DNA from: Cladobotryum mycophilum
Lineage: Eukaryota; Ascomycota; Sordariomycetes; Hypocreales; Hypocreaceae
Direction: 5' to 3'
Assembly (NCBI GenBank): GCA_036429605.1
Contig: JAVFKD010000015.1
Span: 3,433,421-3,497,420 of the forward strand
Length of the DNA stretch: 64,000 nucleotides
The notes beneath the pieces are model-generated. The model saw nothing but the letters and a program-made list of their open reading frames with translations, did no database searches and was not told the origin of the DNA. A program made the position numbers and the translations under genes. Shown piece after piece: positions 1-13,600 of the stretch; within the stretch, counting starts at the first letter, position 1; every line of letters begins with the position of its first letter.

Positions 1-3000
1 CAAATCTTGCGGAATCGGAGCCGACTGAAGCAGGATCAGATCCCTGGGTATTCTCGCCAATCTTGCACATGGGGGTGATCCATAGGTTTGCCGTATCGAC
101 AAGTGCTCATCCCCGCCTGTTTACGGAGTACTCGGATAGCAATCCGTCATCATCTTGTGGCCTTGAAGTCTCCATCTTAGAGTGCCACTAGAAGCAATCA
201 TCATCACATTCACAAACGAAGAACGCGCTTGCTACCACCGTGTGGAAGTTCTAGCTCGCCCCATAGAGACAAAGTTACTCACTAAATTCCAAGACCTGAT
301 GAACTGGTGGAACAAAGGCAAGAGTTCGTCCTCTGAGAGGAAATGTCTTGCCAAACGATCCACGCCAGGACTGCCTTTAATGGTTCGCCGAAAAATAAAC
401 AAACTGATGGGGCAAATGGGGGAGGCGGGAGATCGGTACCGCGTCGCGCGTCGCGATCATGTCATAGCGCTCGGCCGACGACAACACATGCTCTCTCAGG
501 GGGATGGGCAAGCCACAGAAACCAATGCAACATCATGTTGCCTTGCAAAGGACATACATGTACTGCTGACCAACAGGTCGTAGACATCCAGGGCTCTGTC
601 TAATGACTTTGGCCCCTGCAATTTGCATCCCGTCATGGCAGCAAATTGCGTCCAATTATTCATGCACGGCACCCAATTCGACGCAATTGTTTCGCTGACC
701 AACGGCCCGCTGCCGTTCTTTCTGGTCGGCCACGCATTGACATCAAAATGCGTTTGGCCAACAGACGAACCAAGCTCACCGACGCTCAGGACTCTCATAA
801 GAAAAGAAGATTCTTCATGAGAGACAGACAGTAAGTAGTACTAGTATACTGTAACCTTTAACCTACTTACCGCCATATTCATGTTTTGAAGATATATCGT
901 CTACTGCACCTTCATGCAGATAGTTCCAAAGATTCCACGCGTCAACAACCCGTTGATGTTGTCGTTCTCCGCGGCATGCAGAATCGGGTTTTGTTGGTAA
1001 GTTACCAAATGAGGAAGAAAGCACCACCGGTCCCTGCACGAGATTTCGTGTGGCGGATCCGTTCGTGCATTTTTTTCCCGCCGAGGTTTGCCAGTCAGGG
1101 GTTTGCTTTTGAAGGTGGCGGCCTCGCGTATCAAAACTTGGCACTCAAGACATTTTGACTCTCCGCCGCCAAATGATGCAACCTGCAGGTCAGACATTAT
1201 TATCCATGTCCATGTGGAGGCGACGGAGAACAAATTACTGCACACACCCTGATGTCATGTCCCTAACCACAACCGCATCAAAGTGCTATGGTGACAATCT
1301 GTAGGAACAAACAACTGCATGAGAGTCACCGACTAAGTTGATATCTTCAAATGGTTGAGACCGCATGGAAGCTATAGCCATAGTTAGTATTATAAATTTC
1401 ATGGATCAATCTTTTGTCTCTGAAGTTCAGATGATTTCGTCCGTGTTGGCAAATGGGGGCCGTGTTGTAAATTCCAGCTACCCTATATACTGCGCTGGGC
1501 ATCACAAGACAATGATGAGAATCGTTCAGCTGTCAGTGACAATAAAAACGAAGATAATGTTTGGCTTGGGATGTCATCTATATGGTGCTCCATGTGTGTT
1601 TTATTGCCTAGATAGTTTCTCTTCTTGTTATTGTGTGTATGTGTGTAAGTATTTACTGTAGTCGTATTGGTGGTTTATCTATAGACACATGTAATATTAC
1701 AGCATGGGTTAGGCAGTATTGATGCACCACGTTAGAGGGATAGATGCACACGATAGGGGTTTTAGTATTTGGTCTACGGCATTGAATGAATAGTCTTTAC
1801 TATTTAGATAGCGTTGGGCTTTTCTATCATCAAGCTCTTCCACTGTAGACCCTCATGCCATGTTACTGAGCAAAGGTTGAGTCACACCGGAATGAATCCC
1901 TCTCCATCCCCCGCCAAACAGCTAGGCAGAAGATATTTTCGACGTTTGCTTTTTATGCTGAAACTTTAGGGCGGAGCTATGTTTTCACCGACGCCATCAA
2001 CGGCTCGTGGCGGGATGTCGCACGTACTCAGACAGTCATGGATCCTCGTCGCTCTTCTGCAATGGGGCTGCGCACAGAAGAATGCTCGCCGTGGTAAAGG
2101 AAGAGATGCCTGCGACATCACCCATTCAACATAACTCTTTGGTGTACTGTGCCATATTGACTATTACTTGACACTGAGGATATCTACAAAACGTTGGGTC
2201 CCAGATTGAGGCTTCGGGAGAGTCTTGCTGGTTGCCACACATGCGCACCAGGCTTTGCACATCATGTCTAAGAATGAACGTTTCAGACCATTTGGGAAGA
2301 GTGAAATCACTCGTGCAGAAGTTGGCCTCCGAGAACCTCAGCCACCGCATCAGGGGGCCTAGCTTTTAGACCTCGCCACTTGGGAACCGGTCGCTTCAAG
2401 TTTCTTTGTTACAATGTACCAGGCTACCAAAAGGCTTGGGTAAGCTCTTCTACTGGTGGCATTTAGAGCACAGCGGCCGGCGCTCACCCTGTCAAGACGG
2501 CTGAGTTGCTGCAAAGACCAACACAGCAGCTAGATGATCTGGGCATGTAACCAACCACCTAGAAATGCTTTTTGCGGTCCACTGACGGGGGAAGCCATTA
2601 GATAGAAGTCGGTGATGGCGCTTGTTGCGAGTTGGAGAATGGAGACTAGACTGCTTACTCTGCGGGACCTTATCCATCGTGAACACAATTTCTCGATCTT
2701 TTCTTCCGATCAGGTCTGAACATGAATGGATTCCATCGTCTTTTACAGTCTAGTTTCTTCTAAAAATGAAGAGGAGTACTTATTGAACCGAGGGGAAGAT
2801 CCTTACCGACTCGTGTCGAGACAATGTCTGAGATGGTTGAGCATGAGGGGCCTGAAGCGGTGGCAAAGTGCAGGCCAACAAGGTGAATCATCCGATGATT
2901 AGAGCCTTTTTAGAGACATCTCTTTTTTCCTTGGACCTCATGATGTTCCGAATTGCTACTCTACCTCAGGGGAAAAAGGGGAAAGGACTGCATGTTTGAG

Positions 3001-3260
3001 TCCAATGTGCATAAACTGCTACCTCAATGCAACATACAGCATGTGCAACATGCATACATAAACAGCGATTTTGTTCATCATATCCTCCAACGTGGTACAG
3101 TAACATCATGGGAAACATCAAGAACTAGGCCTTTTTGCGAGCAAATTTGCCTTTTTGCTGTCCTTGGTGTTGCGTATAAGCCAGGAGGCGCTGTCAAATC
3201 GTGAGCTATCAATGGAACCGCCAGCCTCAGAAGAGGAGCTGATCCCCTCTTAGGAAAACA

Positions 3261-3297
3261 CCAACTCAGGGGCGCCTTCCTTTGACCCCTGAATTGG
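3261..3297. repeat. Imperfect inverted repeat (hairpin)
   Basis: Two 12-base arms, 3261-3272 (CCAACTCAGGGG) and 3286-3297 (CCCCTGAATTGG), are complementary at 11 of 12 positions and flank a 13-base spacer. It lies in a locally GC-rich patch (about 3180-3500) without a supported gene. Function is unknown; it could be a protein-binding dyad or a relic of a mobile element. Confidence 0.5.
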
Positions 3298-4313
3298 CTC
3301 TGCAAAGGCTCTGGAGACCGAACCAAATCCCAAAAGATCTGCCGTAGTCTCAACACTACCGCGAGGCTAAGATGTTGGCGGGTTGGCCGTTGGGAAGCCG
3401 GAGGCACCGAGCGCAGCACTAGTTGGTCGTGCACCCTCCTTAGCGGCTCGCGCCTAAGGTTCCTTGGTCGAGGTTGGAGCGGCCCATGGCATGACATGAC
3501 ATTGGATACAGTTAGGTGGCTCTCATGACATGGAGTTTTGCTTTTGCATATCCGAGTTCAGGTACGAGATGCAGGTTGCGTCCTTCCCTCAAGTGGCAGC
3601 TGAACCAAGGGAGGCGGGGGATTCCTTTTCCTTGCAGGCGAGGGGTTGCTTTTTGCAGGCGAGTCGTCTGTGCAAGATAAATGTAATGAATGCGACTGTG
3701 ATGAGAAAGCTTCCCGTGATTAGCAGTTGCAATGTTGGTGATTTCCAAGCAGTTTGAGACCAGTCTCGGGCTGTGAAAACCCCTCTTTTGGATCACGAAC
3801 TCTCCAAGTGACGGCCTCGTATGACATCGCCTCCGGAAGTACTCTTGAGCGACTAAACTTCAGCTACCGTCTGACATGATGAATTGGTACTGGAACTATC
3901 AGCTGCAAAGTACCTATCAAGTACACTAGCTTTTGTAGCCTATCTACCTACTTGCTCTCATCGCACGGGCTCTTGACTTACTTGGCCCGAATGTCTTATT
4001 GTCTTATAATAGTTTCTGAGAGAGGGCACAATTTCAGCCTAGTCTGAGACAATGCACATGAACTACTACTTTGATAGACCTACCCACTCCATGCATGCTA
4101 CCCTATGGCAAGGGTCAGGCTAGACGGGGTTCCCCGTAACCATACTTGTAGCTTGAGCTCTGGTTTTTGTCCCGGCGGGATCTAGGAGGCTGCTCCGGAT
4201 CCCAGCCTGGAACCGCATCTGTAAATTGTGACAGCAAAAGGAAAATAAGGGTCAATTTTAAGCGTACATACGGTCCTTTTACCCACTTGAGCAAGACCAG
4301 CTAGCATTACATG

Positions 4314-4336
4314 TAGTAGTAGTAGTAGTAGTAGTA
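4314..4336 (+). repeat. (TAG)n microsatellite in the synthetase promoter
   Basis: A perfect TAG trinucleotide run of 23 bases (nearly eight units) lies about 300 bp before the synthetase start codon. Such tracts vary in length between strains. No regulatory role can be read from the sequence. Confidence 0.9.
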
Positions 4337-4629
4337 CCCAAAGCCGTGGTCGTAGCTTTCTCCTCCACCTCTCAATTGTTTGCTGTGCGGTTGCAAACGT
4401 CGGTCCCTTTCACCTTCAAGCATCATTCCCTCTCTATATGCTATCGAATGCTCGACGCTCTTTATTGTTAACCATAATTGCATTCGAACCCTCTTAACTA
4501 GACAGCGTTTTTGCTTGACTACACGATCTTTAATCTACACCATTTGGGATACTCATTCATTCCTTCATTCATTCTCCGACTTACGGAAGTTAATAATATT
4601 ACACACACACGAACAAATCAATCATTAAT

Positions 4630-7600
4630 ATGGCGCTGGCTAATCGCAACAACAACGACGACTCTCTCGTGAGCAGCATGAGCTCACCTTCTGATCATGA
4701 TGGAAAGAAAAGCCAGGCACCAATTGCCATCTGTGGCATTGGAATTCGACTTCCTGGAGGAATCCGCAACGCTGATGAGTTTTGGGACTCGATGATTAAT
4801 GGTCGCGACACTCGGGGACCCATCCCCTCTGACCGATTCGACTTTGACGACGCCGCTGGCTCCTCAAGTCAGGGTTTCTTCTTGGACGAAGACCCAAGCT
4901 CTTTTGATCCTTCTTTCTTCTCCATGTCCAAGGAAGAAGCTGATCGGTGCGGTCCGTATGGCCGCAAGCTTCTCGAGGTTACGCGGGAGTGCCTCGATGA
5001 CGCATGTGAGATCAATTATCGCGGCGAGGGCGGCCGCGTCGCCTGCTTTATCGCATCGCCCCCTCAAGGCGATGATGGATTTCAAGATGGAAACGAATCT
5101 CACCCTTCTCGCCCTTCGACTGGTTCTGGAAACTCGGCGGCGAAGTGTGTCTCTCGTGCTTATGACTTTCGGGGACCTAGGTAAGCTTGATCGTATTCAC
5201 TCGTGCCCATCATGTGACTAATGAATAACCCTTCGTTAGCCTGGATATTCATAATGTGGAATGCACAGCATCATTAGTAGCTCTGCATGAGGCCTGCAAG
5301 GCCCTGCGGAACGGCGAAGCAGAGGCGGCAGTTGTTGGTGGCATCAACTTGATCATGGAATCTGCAGAATCCTTCACCTTCAAATCTCGGGTGGATAGCT
5401 GGGAAGGAGAGGCTGTATCTGCTGTTTACATCAAGCTGTTGTCTGATGCCATCCGAGATGGCAACCCAGTTCGGGCTGTTATCCGAGCTAGCAGTGTAAC
5501 CGACGAGACTCAGGGTTCTAGGGATCTCCAGGGTCGTGAGCATGAGACTCTCATTCGGGAAACCTATCAAGCTGCGGGCCTGGACCCTAGTAACACTGTA
5601 TTTGTGGAGGTAAAGACTTTTTGACCCGCGTGCTTTTGTCGTGCAATGTGCTAACTGAGGTCCAGTGCCACAACACAGCGGCCTTTGCCCTTCATGGTGT
5701 GAACACTGTGAAGAACATTTTTGGAGAGAATGGCGTCTACGTCGGATCTGTATCGCCAAATGTTGGCTATGGAAAGAGGGCGTCTGGCATTGTGAGCCTG
5801 ATCAAGGCTGTTCTTGCTCTGGAGCACCGAACAGTCCCACAGACAATTGGATCTCTAGAGGGAATTGATCATCTCGCCAAGAATATGATCACTGTTATGA
5901 CAAAGCCCCTCTACTTCCCCGTCGATCTTGCTGAGAGAATCAGCATCGATTTTGTTACCCTTGGAGGACAGAACGCCCACGTTATTCTTGATTCTCATCC
6001 CCAATTCTCGACAGTCAACAGCGAAACCCGCCCCGCGCTGCTGTTGTTTTCCGCCAACAGCCAGACCTCGTTGAACCAACAGATCCGCCTTTACGACGAT
6101 TACGCCAACTCTCACCCGGAAAATACATCTGATCTCGCATACACTCTTGCTATGCGCCGAGAAATTCTCAACCACCGAGCTTTTGCGGTCCTAGAAAATG
6201 GAAAGTTCATCACTACCTCGACTTCGACTAAGCGCCCGGCGACGGACTCCAGCATTACCATGGTATTCAGTGGTCAAGGTGCCCAGTGGTCAGGAATGGG
6301 CAAGGAGCTTATGATGGACGCCGAATTTGCAAAGGATATTGACAGGATGGACCAGGTGCTGCAGGGGTTGAAGAAGCCTCCCTCGTGGACTATCAAAGAA
6401 GAACTATTGCGGGATGCCGATGACCCTCTGTCCAGGATCAACACCTCTGAGCTGTCCTACCCACTGTCCACCGCGCTGCAGATTGCTCTGATCCGCCAGT
6501 TTGAACGATTCGGCATTGCACCTGAAGCCGTCGTCGGACACTCCAGTGGTGAGATTGCTGCTGCCTACGCTGCAGGCTTTTTAAGCTTCAGGGACGCTCT
6601 AGCAGTGGCATACTATTATGGATATGTCACCGCCAAGAGTGAACTTGACGGAGCAATGGCAGTGACAAGCTTAGGCACTGAAGAGATCAAGCAATTTTTG
6701 CGTGACGGTGTGGTGGTGGCTTGTGAGAACAGTCCTTCAAGCACGACAATTTCGGGAGACCGCGAGGCGTTGGAAGAGGTCCTCGCTGAGATCAAGGCTG
6801 TGAAGCTAGATGCGACAGCCCGAAAGCTACGTGTTGATGTAGCTTATCACTCTCGTGAGCCATTTCATATTATTTTCTCATTCTCCGAATACGCATGATA
6901 ATGGTAGATTAACGTTTCATAGATCACATGACTTCGCATCGCGAGGAACTTGCCCAGCTGCTAACGGATGAACGTATTGCACTGACAAAAACAGGCCGCC
7001 AGACCACGTACATGTCGACTGTTCGAAGCGAAGTTATCGACTCAGAAACCGAACTCGGCGCTGACTACTGGATCGCCAACCTTCTCTCGCCTGTCCGATT
7101 CGATTCCGCCGTTCGCTCTCTTCTGGATATCACTGAGCAGCCTACTCTTTTCCTCGAAATAGGTCCCCATTCGACTCTTTCCGCTCCCATCTCTCAGATT
7201 TGCGCAGCTGCTGGTGTCTCGTGCAAATACGTGGCCTCGCAGGCACGTGGCAACGACTCTTCGGTTAGCTTTCTCTCGGCTGTGGGAAGACTTTGGCAGG
7301 AATCGGTAGTACCGGATCTCTCGCCGTTGTTTGCCAACGGAAAGGCCATTGCAGGTCTTCCCCAGTATCCTTGGGATTATCGCACTGCTGAGTTGGAAGC
7401 TGAGGATGGCACGACTGCGAACCTATCGGCGAGGGAACGAAGGGCCCGCATTGTTGCTGATGTGGCCAAGGTGATTTCTGGATTGTCTGACGATGAGGCC
7501 CCTACAACTGAGCTCGAGTTGGTTCTTCGAGCTCTTTGGATTGAGGTGCTTCGCAATGTTGCTCAAACCCGAGTTCAGGATATCGGCAAGAAGCATAATT

Positions 7601-10600
7601 TCTTCCTTCTTGGCGGTGACTCAATCACCACCATCGACCTTGCATCTGCCGCACGTACCTATGGAATCGCTCTTACGGTTGCAGAGATTACTCAAAACCC
7701 ACAGCTCTCGGAAATGGCTGCGGTTGCTAAGATTACGAAGGAAGAAGTTGTGGCAGATGCTGAACCTTTCAGTCTCGTCTCAGCTTTGAATGTAGACGAG
7801 GTTAAGCAGCAGATCCAGAGGGAGTGCAAGCTTTCAACTCAGCAGACAGTTGACGATGTTTATCCTTGCACATCCCTCCAGGAAGGTTTGATGGCTTTGA
7901 GCAGTATTAACCCAGGTTCCTACATTCATCGCCAAATCAGCAAGCTTCCCTCTGATGTCGATACCGATGCCTTCAAGGCCGCTTGGGAGGCTACCATTCA
8001 ACGATGCGAGAGTTTGCGAACAAGGGTTGTGCTGGTTGGAACCCAATTTTACCAGGCTGTTATTTCTGATGAGGCGACATGGGAGGAGACGACCGCATAC
8101 GACGATGCTTATTCTTATTTCAACGCGTCACGAGCTACGAGCATGAGCTATGGTGAACGACTTTGCCGATATGCATTTATTCAACAACCTAATGGCGATC
8201 GCCACTTTGTATTAATTATTCACCATGCCGTCTTCGATGGCTTAAGTATGCGGGTCGTGCTGGACACCTTCTACCGCATCTATCACGGAATGGATCTTGG
8301 TGCTGTCAAGTCCTTTTCCAACTTTATCCAATACGTTCAGTCTCAAGACCGTGAGGTTGCGAGCCAGTATTGGACATCTGAGCTTGAGGGTGCCAAGAGA
8401 TCTCATTTCCCCACTGGAAAGTATGATGCCAAGGTCAAGAATGGCGTCATGAAGAGATCCATCCAATTCCAAAACACTATGAGCAGCTCTCTGACGAGTG
8501 CCACAATCCTTCGTGCTGCTTGGGCGATGGTTTTGGCCCGTCACTGTGACACTGAGGATGTCTGCTTCGGCTCTACCATGTCTGGAAGACAAGCCCCTGT
8601 TCCAGGCCTGAACGACATGTCAGGACCGATGATTGCAACAGTTCCAATTCGAATCCGACTTGATCGCGAGCAGCGAGTATCGACATTCCTCGAGGGTGTG
8701 CAGGCACAGGCTCTTGAGATGGTTTCCTTCGAACAGTTTGGTCTTCAGAACATTGCCAAGCTGAACGGAGAGACCAAGGAGGCCTGCGACTTCTCCAGCT
8801 TGCTGGTTATCCAGCCTATGCAGCACTTGGAATCGGTTGCGGAGAGCGCAAGCAACGCAATTCTTTGCCGAGGTGGCGCGGAACAAGCTCTTACTGAAGA
8901 GTCCACTTGGAGCTACTTCAGCGGAACGGAGAACCGTTCTGACTATCCACTTGTCCTCCTCTGCCATCTCTACGAAGAAAATATTGAGCTTGTTCTTCTT
9001 TACGATGCCGAGCGTGTTGCAGAGCGCCAGTTGCAAGGCCTCACTCACCAGCTCGAACATGTCATTCAACAGCTCCTTACTCCAGGAACTAGCTCTCTCG
9101 GTGAGGTGTCAATGACATCTACCTGGGACCTGGAGTTTGCCCTTGCTGCTAACAATGATGTACCCACCGTTGTGGATGAGTGCATTCATACCCTATTTGA
9201 GAAGCAGGCTCTAGAGCGTCCTGACGCCCTTGCCGTAGAGGCTTGGGACGCCTCCTTTACCTACGCCGAGCTGGAACGCTCTGCTAACAGGCTTGCTAAT
9301 CATCTTATTAACTCTGTAGGTGTCAAGGCAGGTGATGTGGTCCATCTCTGCTTCGAGAAGTCCGCATGGCACGTTGTGTCGGCTTTGGCTGTCAACAAGG
9401 CTGGCGCAGCTTGGTCACCACTCGATCCATCTCACCCGACTCAACGACACCAGCAGATTATCGGTCAAACCGGCGCCTCACTCATTCTTACTTCCGTAGC
9501 TAATGCCTCGAAATTCACCGATCTCGTCGAGCAAGTCCTGGAGGTGACGCCAGTTTTGGATGCCAAGCTGGCAGAGGAGTCCAAGGAGCAGAAGCCAGCT
9601 GTATCCGTGTCTTCAAGAGACTGTGCCTACATCATCTTTACGTCCGGTACAACCGGTATCCCCAAGGGTGTGGTTATTGAACACGGTGCGATTTGCACTG
9701 CCCAGATGGATTACGCACGAAAGCTTCGCCTCGGACCTACGACCCGATACCTCCAATTTGCCGCCTTCGTTTTCGATGCCTCCGTTTCCGAGATCTTCAT
9801 CACCCTCTTCTGCGGTGGTTGTGTGTGCATCCCTTCGTGGGACCAGCAGATGAACGCCTTGACCGATTATATGCGTGAGGCTCGAATTACCTGGGCTGGT
9901 CTGACTCCAACTATCGTTCGCACATTGAACCCGTCAGCGATTCCTAACCTCGAGGGTCTAATCTTGGTCGGCGAAGCTTCTATGCAGGATGTTTTGGATG
10001 TGTGGTTCGGCAAGGTTCAGCTTGTTAACGGCTGGGGTCCTACTGAAGCTTCCGTCTGTGCTGCGAGACATGAGTGGCAATCGAAGGATGAGTCTCCTTT
10101 GACAATTGGTCGTCCGGTTGGTGGTCTCTGCTGGATCGTTGATGCAGAGGACCCCCACAAGCTTATGCCAACTGGATGTATCGGAGAAATCGTCCTTCAG
10201 GGCCCTAGTTTGCTTCGCGAATATCTCTCCGACGCAGAGAAGACTGCCGCTGTCATCACCTCTCTCCCCGAGTGGGCACCCTACCAGAACCAACCGCTGT
10301 GGAACCGTTTCTACAAGACTGGCGATCTCGGCTTCTATAACCCGGATGGAACTATTCGATATTCCGGCCGCAAGGACACACAGGTCAAGATTCGTGGTCT
10401 TCGTGTTGAATTGGGTGAGGTTGAGCACCACATTAGCCAGTGTCTGGACGGCGTTCGACAGGTTGCTGTGGACGTTTTGAAGGCGGAGGCTGGTACTAAC
10501 TTGGTTGCTTATATCTCATTCAAGGATGACAAGAAGCAGCTTGCGATGAACGCAAAACCCGACGACCTTTTCCTATCCTTCGAATCGAACATGCAGTCCA

Positions 10601-13600
10601 CCATTAGCAGCCTGGTGGAACAGCTCAGCACTCTGCTCCCTAGTTACATGGTCCCGACAACCTATATCCCATGTGACTACATGCCAGTCTTAATCTCCCG
10701 CAAGCTGGATCGCAAGACCTTGACTCATATGGCTTCGTCTCTCACCTCTGACGACCTGGCAAGCTACTCTCTGACTCAACGAGAGAAGCGCAGCCCAGAG
10801 ACTGAGATGGAGACTCGTCTGCAATCTCTGTGGGCCAACATCTTGAAGATCCCTGCGGAATCCATCGGCCGAGACGACAGCTTCCTTCGAATTGGCGGTG
10901 ATTCAGTGAGCGCCATTCAGCTTGTCTCCCTGGCTAGACAGAACAACCTTCGCATTACTGTGGCAGATATCTTCCGTGATCCTCGACTTTTGGAACTGGC
11001 CAAGTCTGTTACCGTCGAGAAATCTGCCGCCGAAATCGTGCCTTTTAGCCTTATTGAACAGGCTAGCTTAGATACCATCAAGGCCGAAGTTGCTGCTCAG
11101 TGCGGACTCTCTAGTGTGGATGTTATTGAGGACATCTATCCATGCACTCAGCTTCAGGAAGGTCTTATGAGTTTGACGGCTAAGCAGCCAGGCTCATATG
11201 TTTCCAAGTTTGCCTACCGCGTGACGACTGATGTCAAGGGCTTCATGCAAGCCTGGGAGCAGACCGTCGATGCCTGCGCTACTCTCCGAACTCGCCTGGT
11301 ATTTGTCAATGGCACCACCATCCAGGCGGTTATCAAGGAATCTGTCCAGTGGCAGCATGAGTATTCAAGCATGCAGTCATTCTTTACGGCTTCTGAGAAC
11401 TCGGACATGAGCTATGGTTCATCTCTTTGCCGATACGGCATTATTTCTCAAGATGGTGAAACTTACTTTGTCTGGAACGTTCACCACAGCATCTTTGATG
11501 GTTGGACCATGCCTATTGTGCTTCAAACCTTGCATTCCAACTACTATGGCACTCGAAGCCCTGCTCTTGCGCCGTATGCCAGGTTTGTCAAGTACGTTAT
11601 GGATATCGATGAGGGCTCCGCCAAGACCTACTGGACTGAACAGCTCGATGGTGCTCAGCGCAGTGTGTTCCCCCAATCCAAGGAGTCATCCGATAAGAAG
11701 GCAAGCCAGACCTTTAAGAAGACGATTCAACTGCCCCGCGCATCCAAGTCATCAATTACCAAGTCATCAATTACCAAGGCTTCTGTCCTTCGTGCCGCTT
11801 GGGCAGTCATTTTGGCACGCTACAACGATACCAACGATGTCTGCTTTGGCACAACTGTTTCTGGTCGTCAGGCAGCAGTTGCTGGCCTTGAAGCTACCCC
11901 CGGTTTGGTGCTTGCTACTATTCCTATTCGCGTCAAGTTAGATCGACAGCAGTCACTGAACAAGTTCCTTGAAGATGTTCAGGTTCAATCATCCGACATG
12001 ATTGCTCATGAGCAGTTTGGTTTGCAAAACATTGCCAAGCTGACTCCTGAGGCTAAGCAGGCTTGCGACTTCTCGAGCTTGTTTGTCATTCAGCCTGTTC
12101 ACCACACTGGCTCAACTGGATCGCAAGATAAGGCTACTATTGTTGAGCCGGCATCTCTCGAGACTGTTGGAGTCAATGAAGTGCCCAGCATTAACACCAA
12201 CTACTCCCTTGTTATGGAGTGCAACCTACTTGACGAGTCTGTTGATGTCCTCCTGCAATATGATGCTAACGTGTTTGCCCAGAGCCAGCTTGAGGCTCTG
12301 TCTAGCCAATATGAAAACATTGTCCAGCAGCTTCTTGTGCCTGGACAGAAGTCTCTTGCCGATCTCGCACTTTCATCCGAGTGGGATCTCGACTTTGCGC
12401 TCACTTCCAACAGCAGCGATATGCCGACGGTTATCAACGAATGCATCCACACCCTCATCGAACAACAGACTCTCAACCACCCTGACGCCCCCGCTGTGTC
12501 TGCTTGGGATGCTGATTTTACTTTCAGCCAGCTGGATGCTTCTGCGAATAAGTTGGCTAACTATTTGATTGAGTCTATGGGTGTGCAGGTCGGCGATTTG
12601 GTCCACGTGTGCTTCGAAAAGTCCGCCTGGTTTGTCGTTGCGGTTTTGGCCATCAACAAGGCTGGCGCAGCATGGACTCCCCTTGATCCCGCGCATCCCA
12701 CTAAGCGTCATCAACAAATCGTTTCTCAGACCGGATCAAAGCTGATTTTGACTTCTCCAACAAATGCATCCAAGTGTTCTGACTTGGTTCCCCACGTTGT
12801 CGAAGTCTCAGCTACCCTCGATGCTGACCTGGAAGACACCAAAAAGCCCTTAGTCAAGGTTTCCTCCAATAGCCCTGCTTATGTCCTGTTTACCTCTGGT
12901 ACAACCGGAACACCAAAGGGTGTTGTTATTGAGCATGGATCGATTTGCACTTCTCAGCTTTCTTTTGCTAAACGACTTGGCTTCACGTCTTCTGTTAGGT
13001 TCCTCCAGTTTGCATCGTTCGTCTTTGATGCTTCCATCATTGAAATCATGGCCACTTTGTTTTCGGGTGGCTGTGTATGTATCCCCTCCTGGGAGCAGCA
13101 GATGAATGGTCTAGCTGACTACATCTGCCAATCCGGTGTCACTTGGACTCTGCTTACCCCTACTATCGCACGCACTTTGAAACCTGAGAGTATCCCTAAC
13201 CTGGAGGTCCTGATTCTTGGTGGCGAAGCCTCTTCTAGAGACTTGCTTGACACCTGGTTCGGAAAGGTCAGATTGATCAATGCTTGGGGACCTACCGAGG
13301 CCTCAGTTTGCGCTTCAACCTACGAATGGAAAGCAAAGGAGGAGTCATCATTGACCATTGGTCGACCAGTTGGTGGTCTTTGCTGGATTGTCGATTCCGA
13401 GGATTCATCGAAACTGACCCCCACGGGATGCATCGGCGAAATCGTTATCCAAGGTCCTAATTTGCTTCGCGAGTACTTGAACGATTCAGTCCGAACCGAA
13501 GCTGCTGTAGTAGCTGCACCCGCTTGGGCTCCTCACCGAAATCTGGGACTTTGGAACAGATTTTACAAGACCGGCGATCTTGGTTATTACAACGCCGATG

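Larger units (their letters stand above)
1..4629. other. Intergenic region upstream of the giant synthetase
   Basis: No gene can be supported here. Open frames are short, overlap on both strands, show no recognisable domain and lack plausible splice continuations. The stretch holds an imperfect inverted repeat near 3.27 kb and a TAG microsatellite about 300 bp before the synthetase start. The last 250 bases are pyrimidine-rich and contain several ATTC/TTCATTC runs, as expected of a fungal promoter and 5' leader. No transposon ends, tRNA or rRNA were recognised. Confidence 0.6.
4718..5991 (+). other. Loading region: degenerate ketosynthase (KS) domain
   Basis: Recognisable KS framework: APIAICGIGIRLPGG, DPSFFSMS, YDFRGPS, SLVALHEACKAL and LIKAVLALEH. 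The active-site cysteine is kept (codon 5262-5264, in ECTASL), but one extra residue appears before it compared with the usual DTACSSSL. The HGTGT motif has become HNTAA, with its histidine (codon 5669-5671) kept. The second catalytic histidine (NIGH) is a tyrosine in NVGYGK (codon 5768-5770). The usual DPQQR segment reads CGPYGR. The domain therefore probably does not extend a chain; it may be structural or pass on the starter. Confidence 0.85.

Noticed and set aside
3041..3055. Short palindrome GCATGT-GCA-ACATGC
   Set aside because: Six-base arms are expected by chance in a region this long.
182..3796. Small open frames on both strands in the left intergenic region
   Set aside because: All are under about 140 codons, overlap each other on opposite strands, and show no domain, signal peptide or plausible splice extension.
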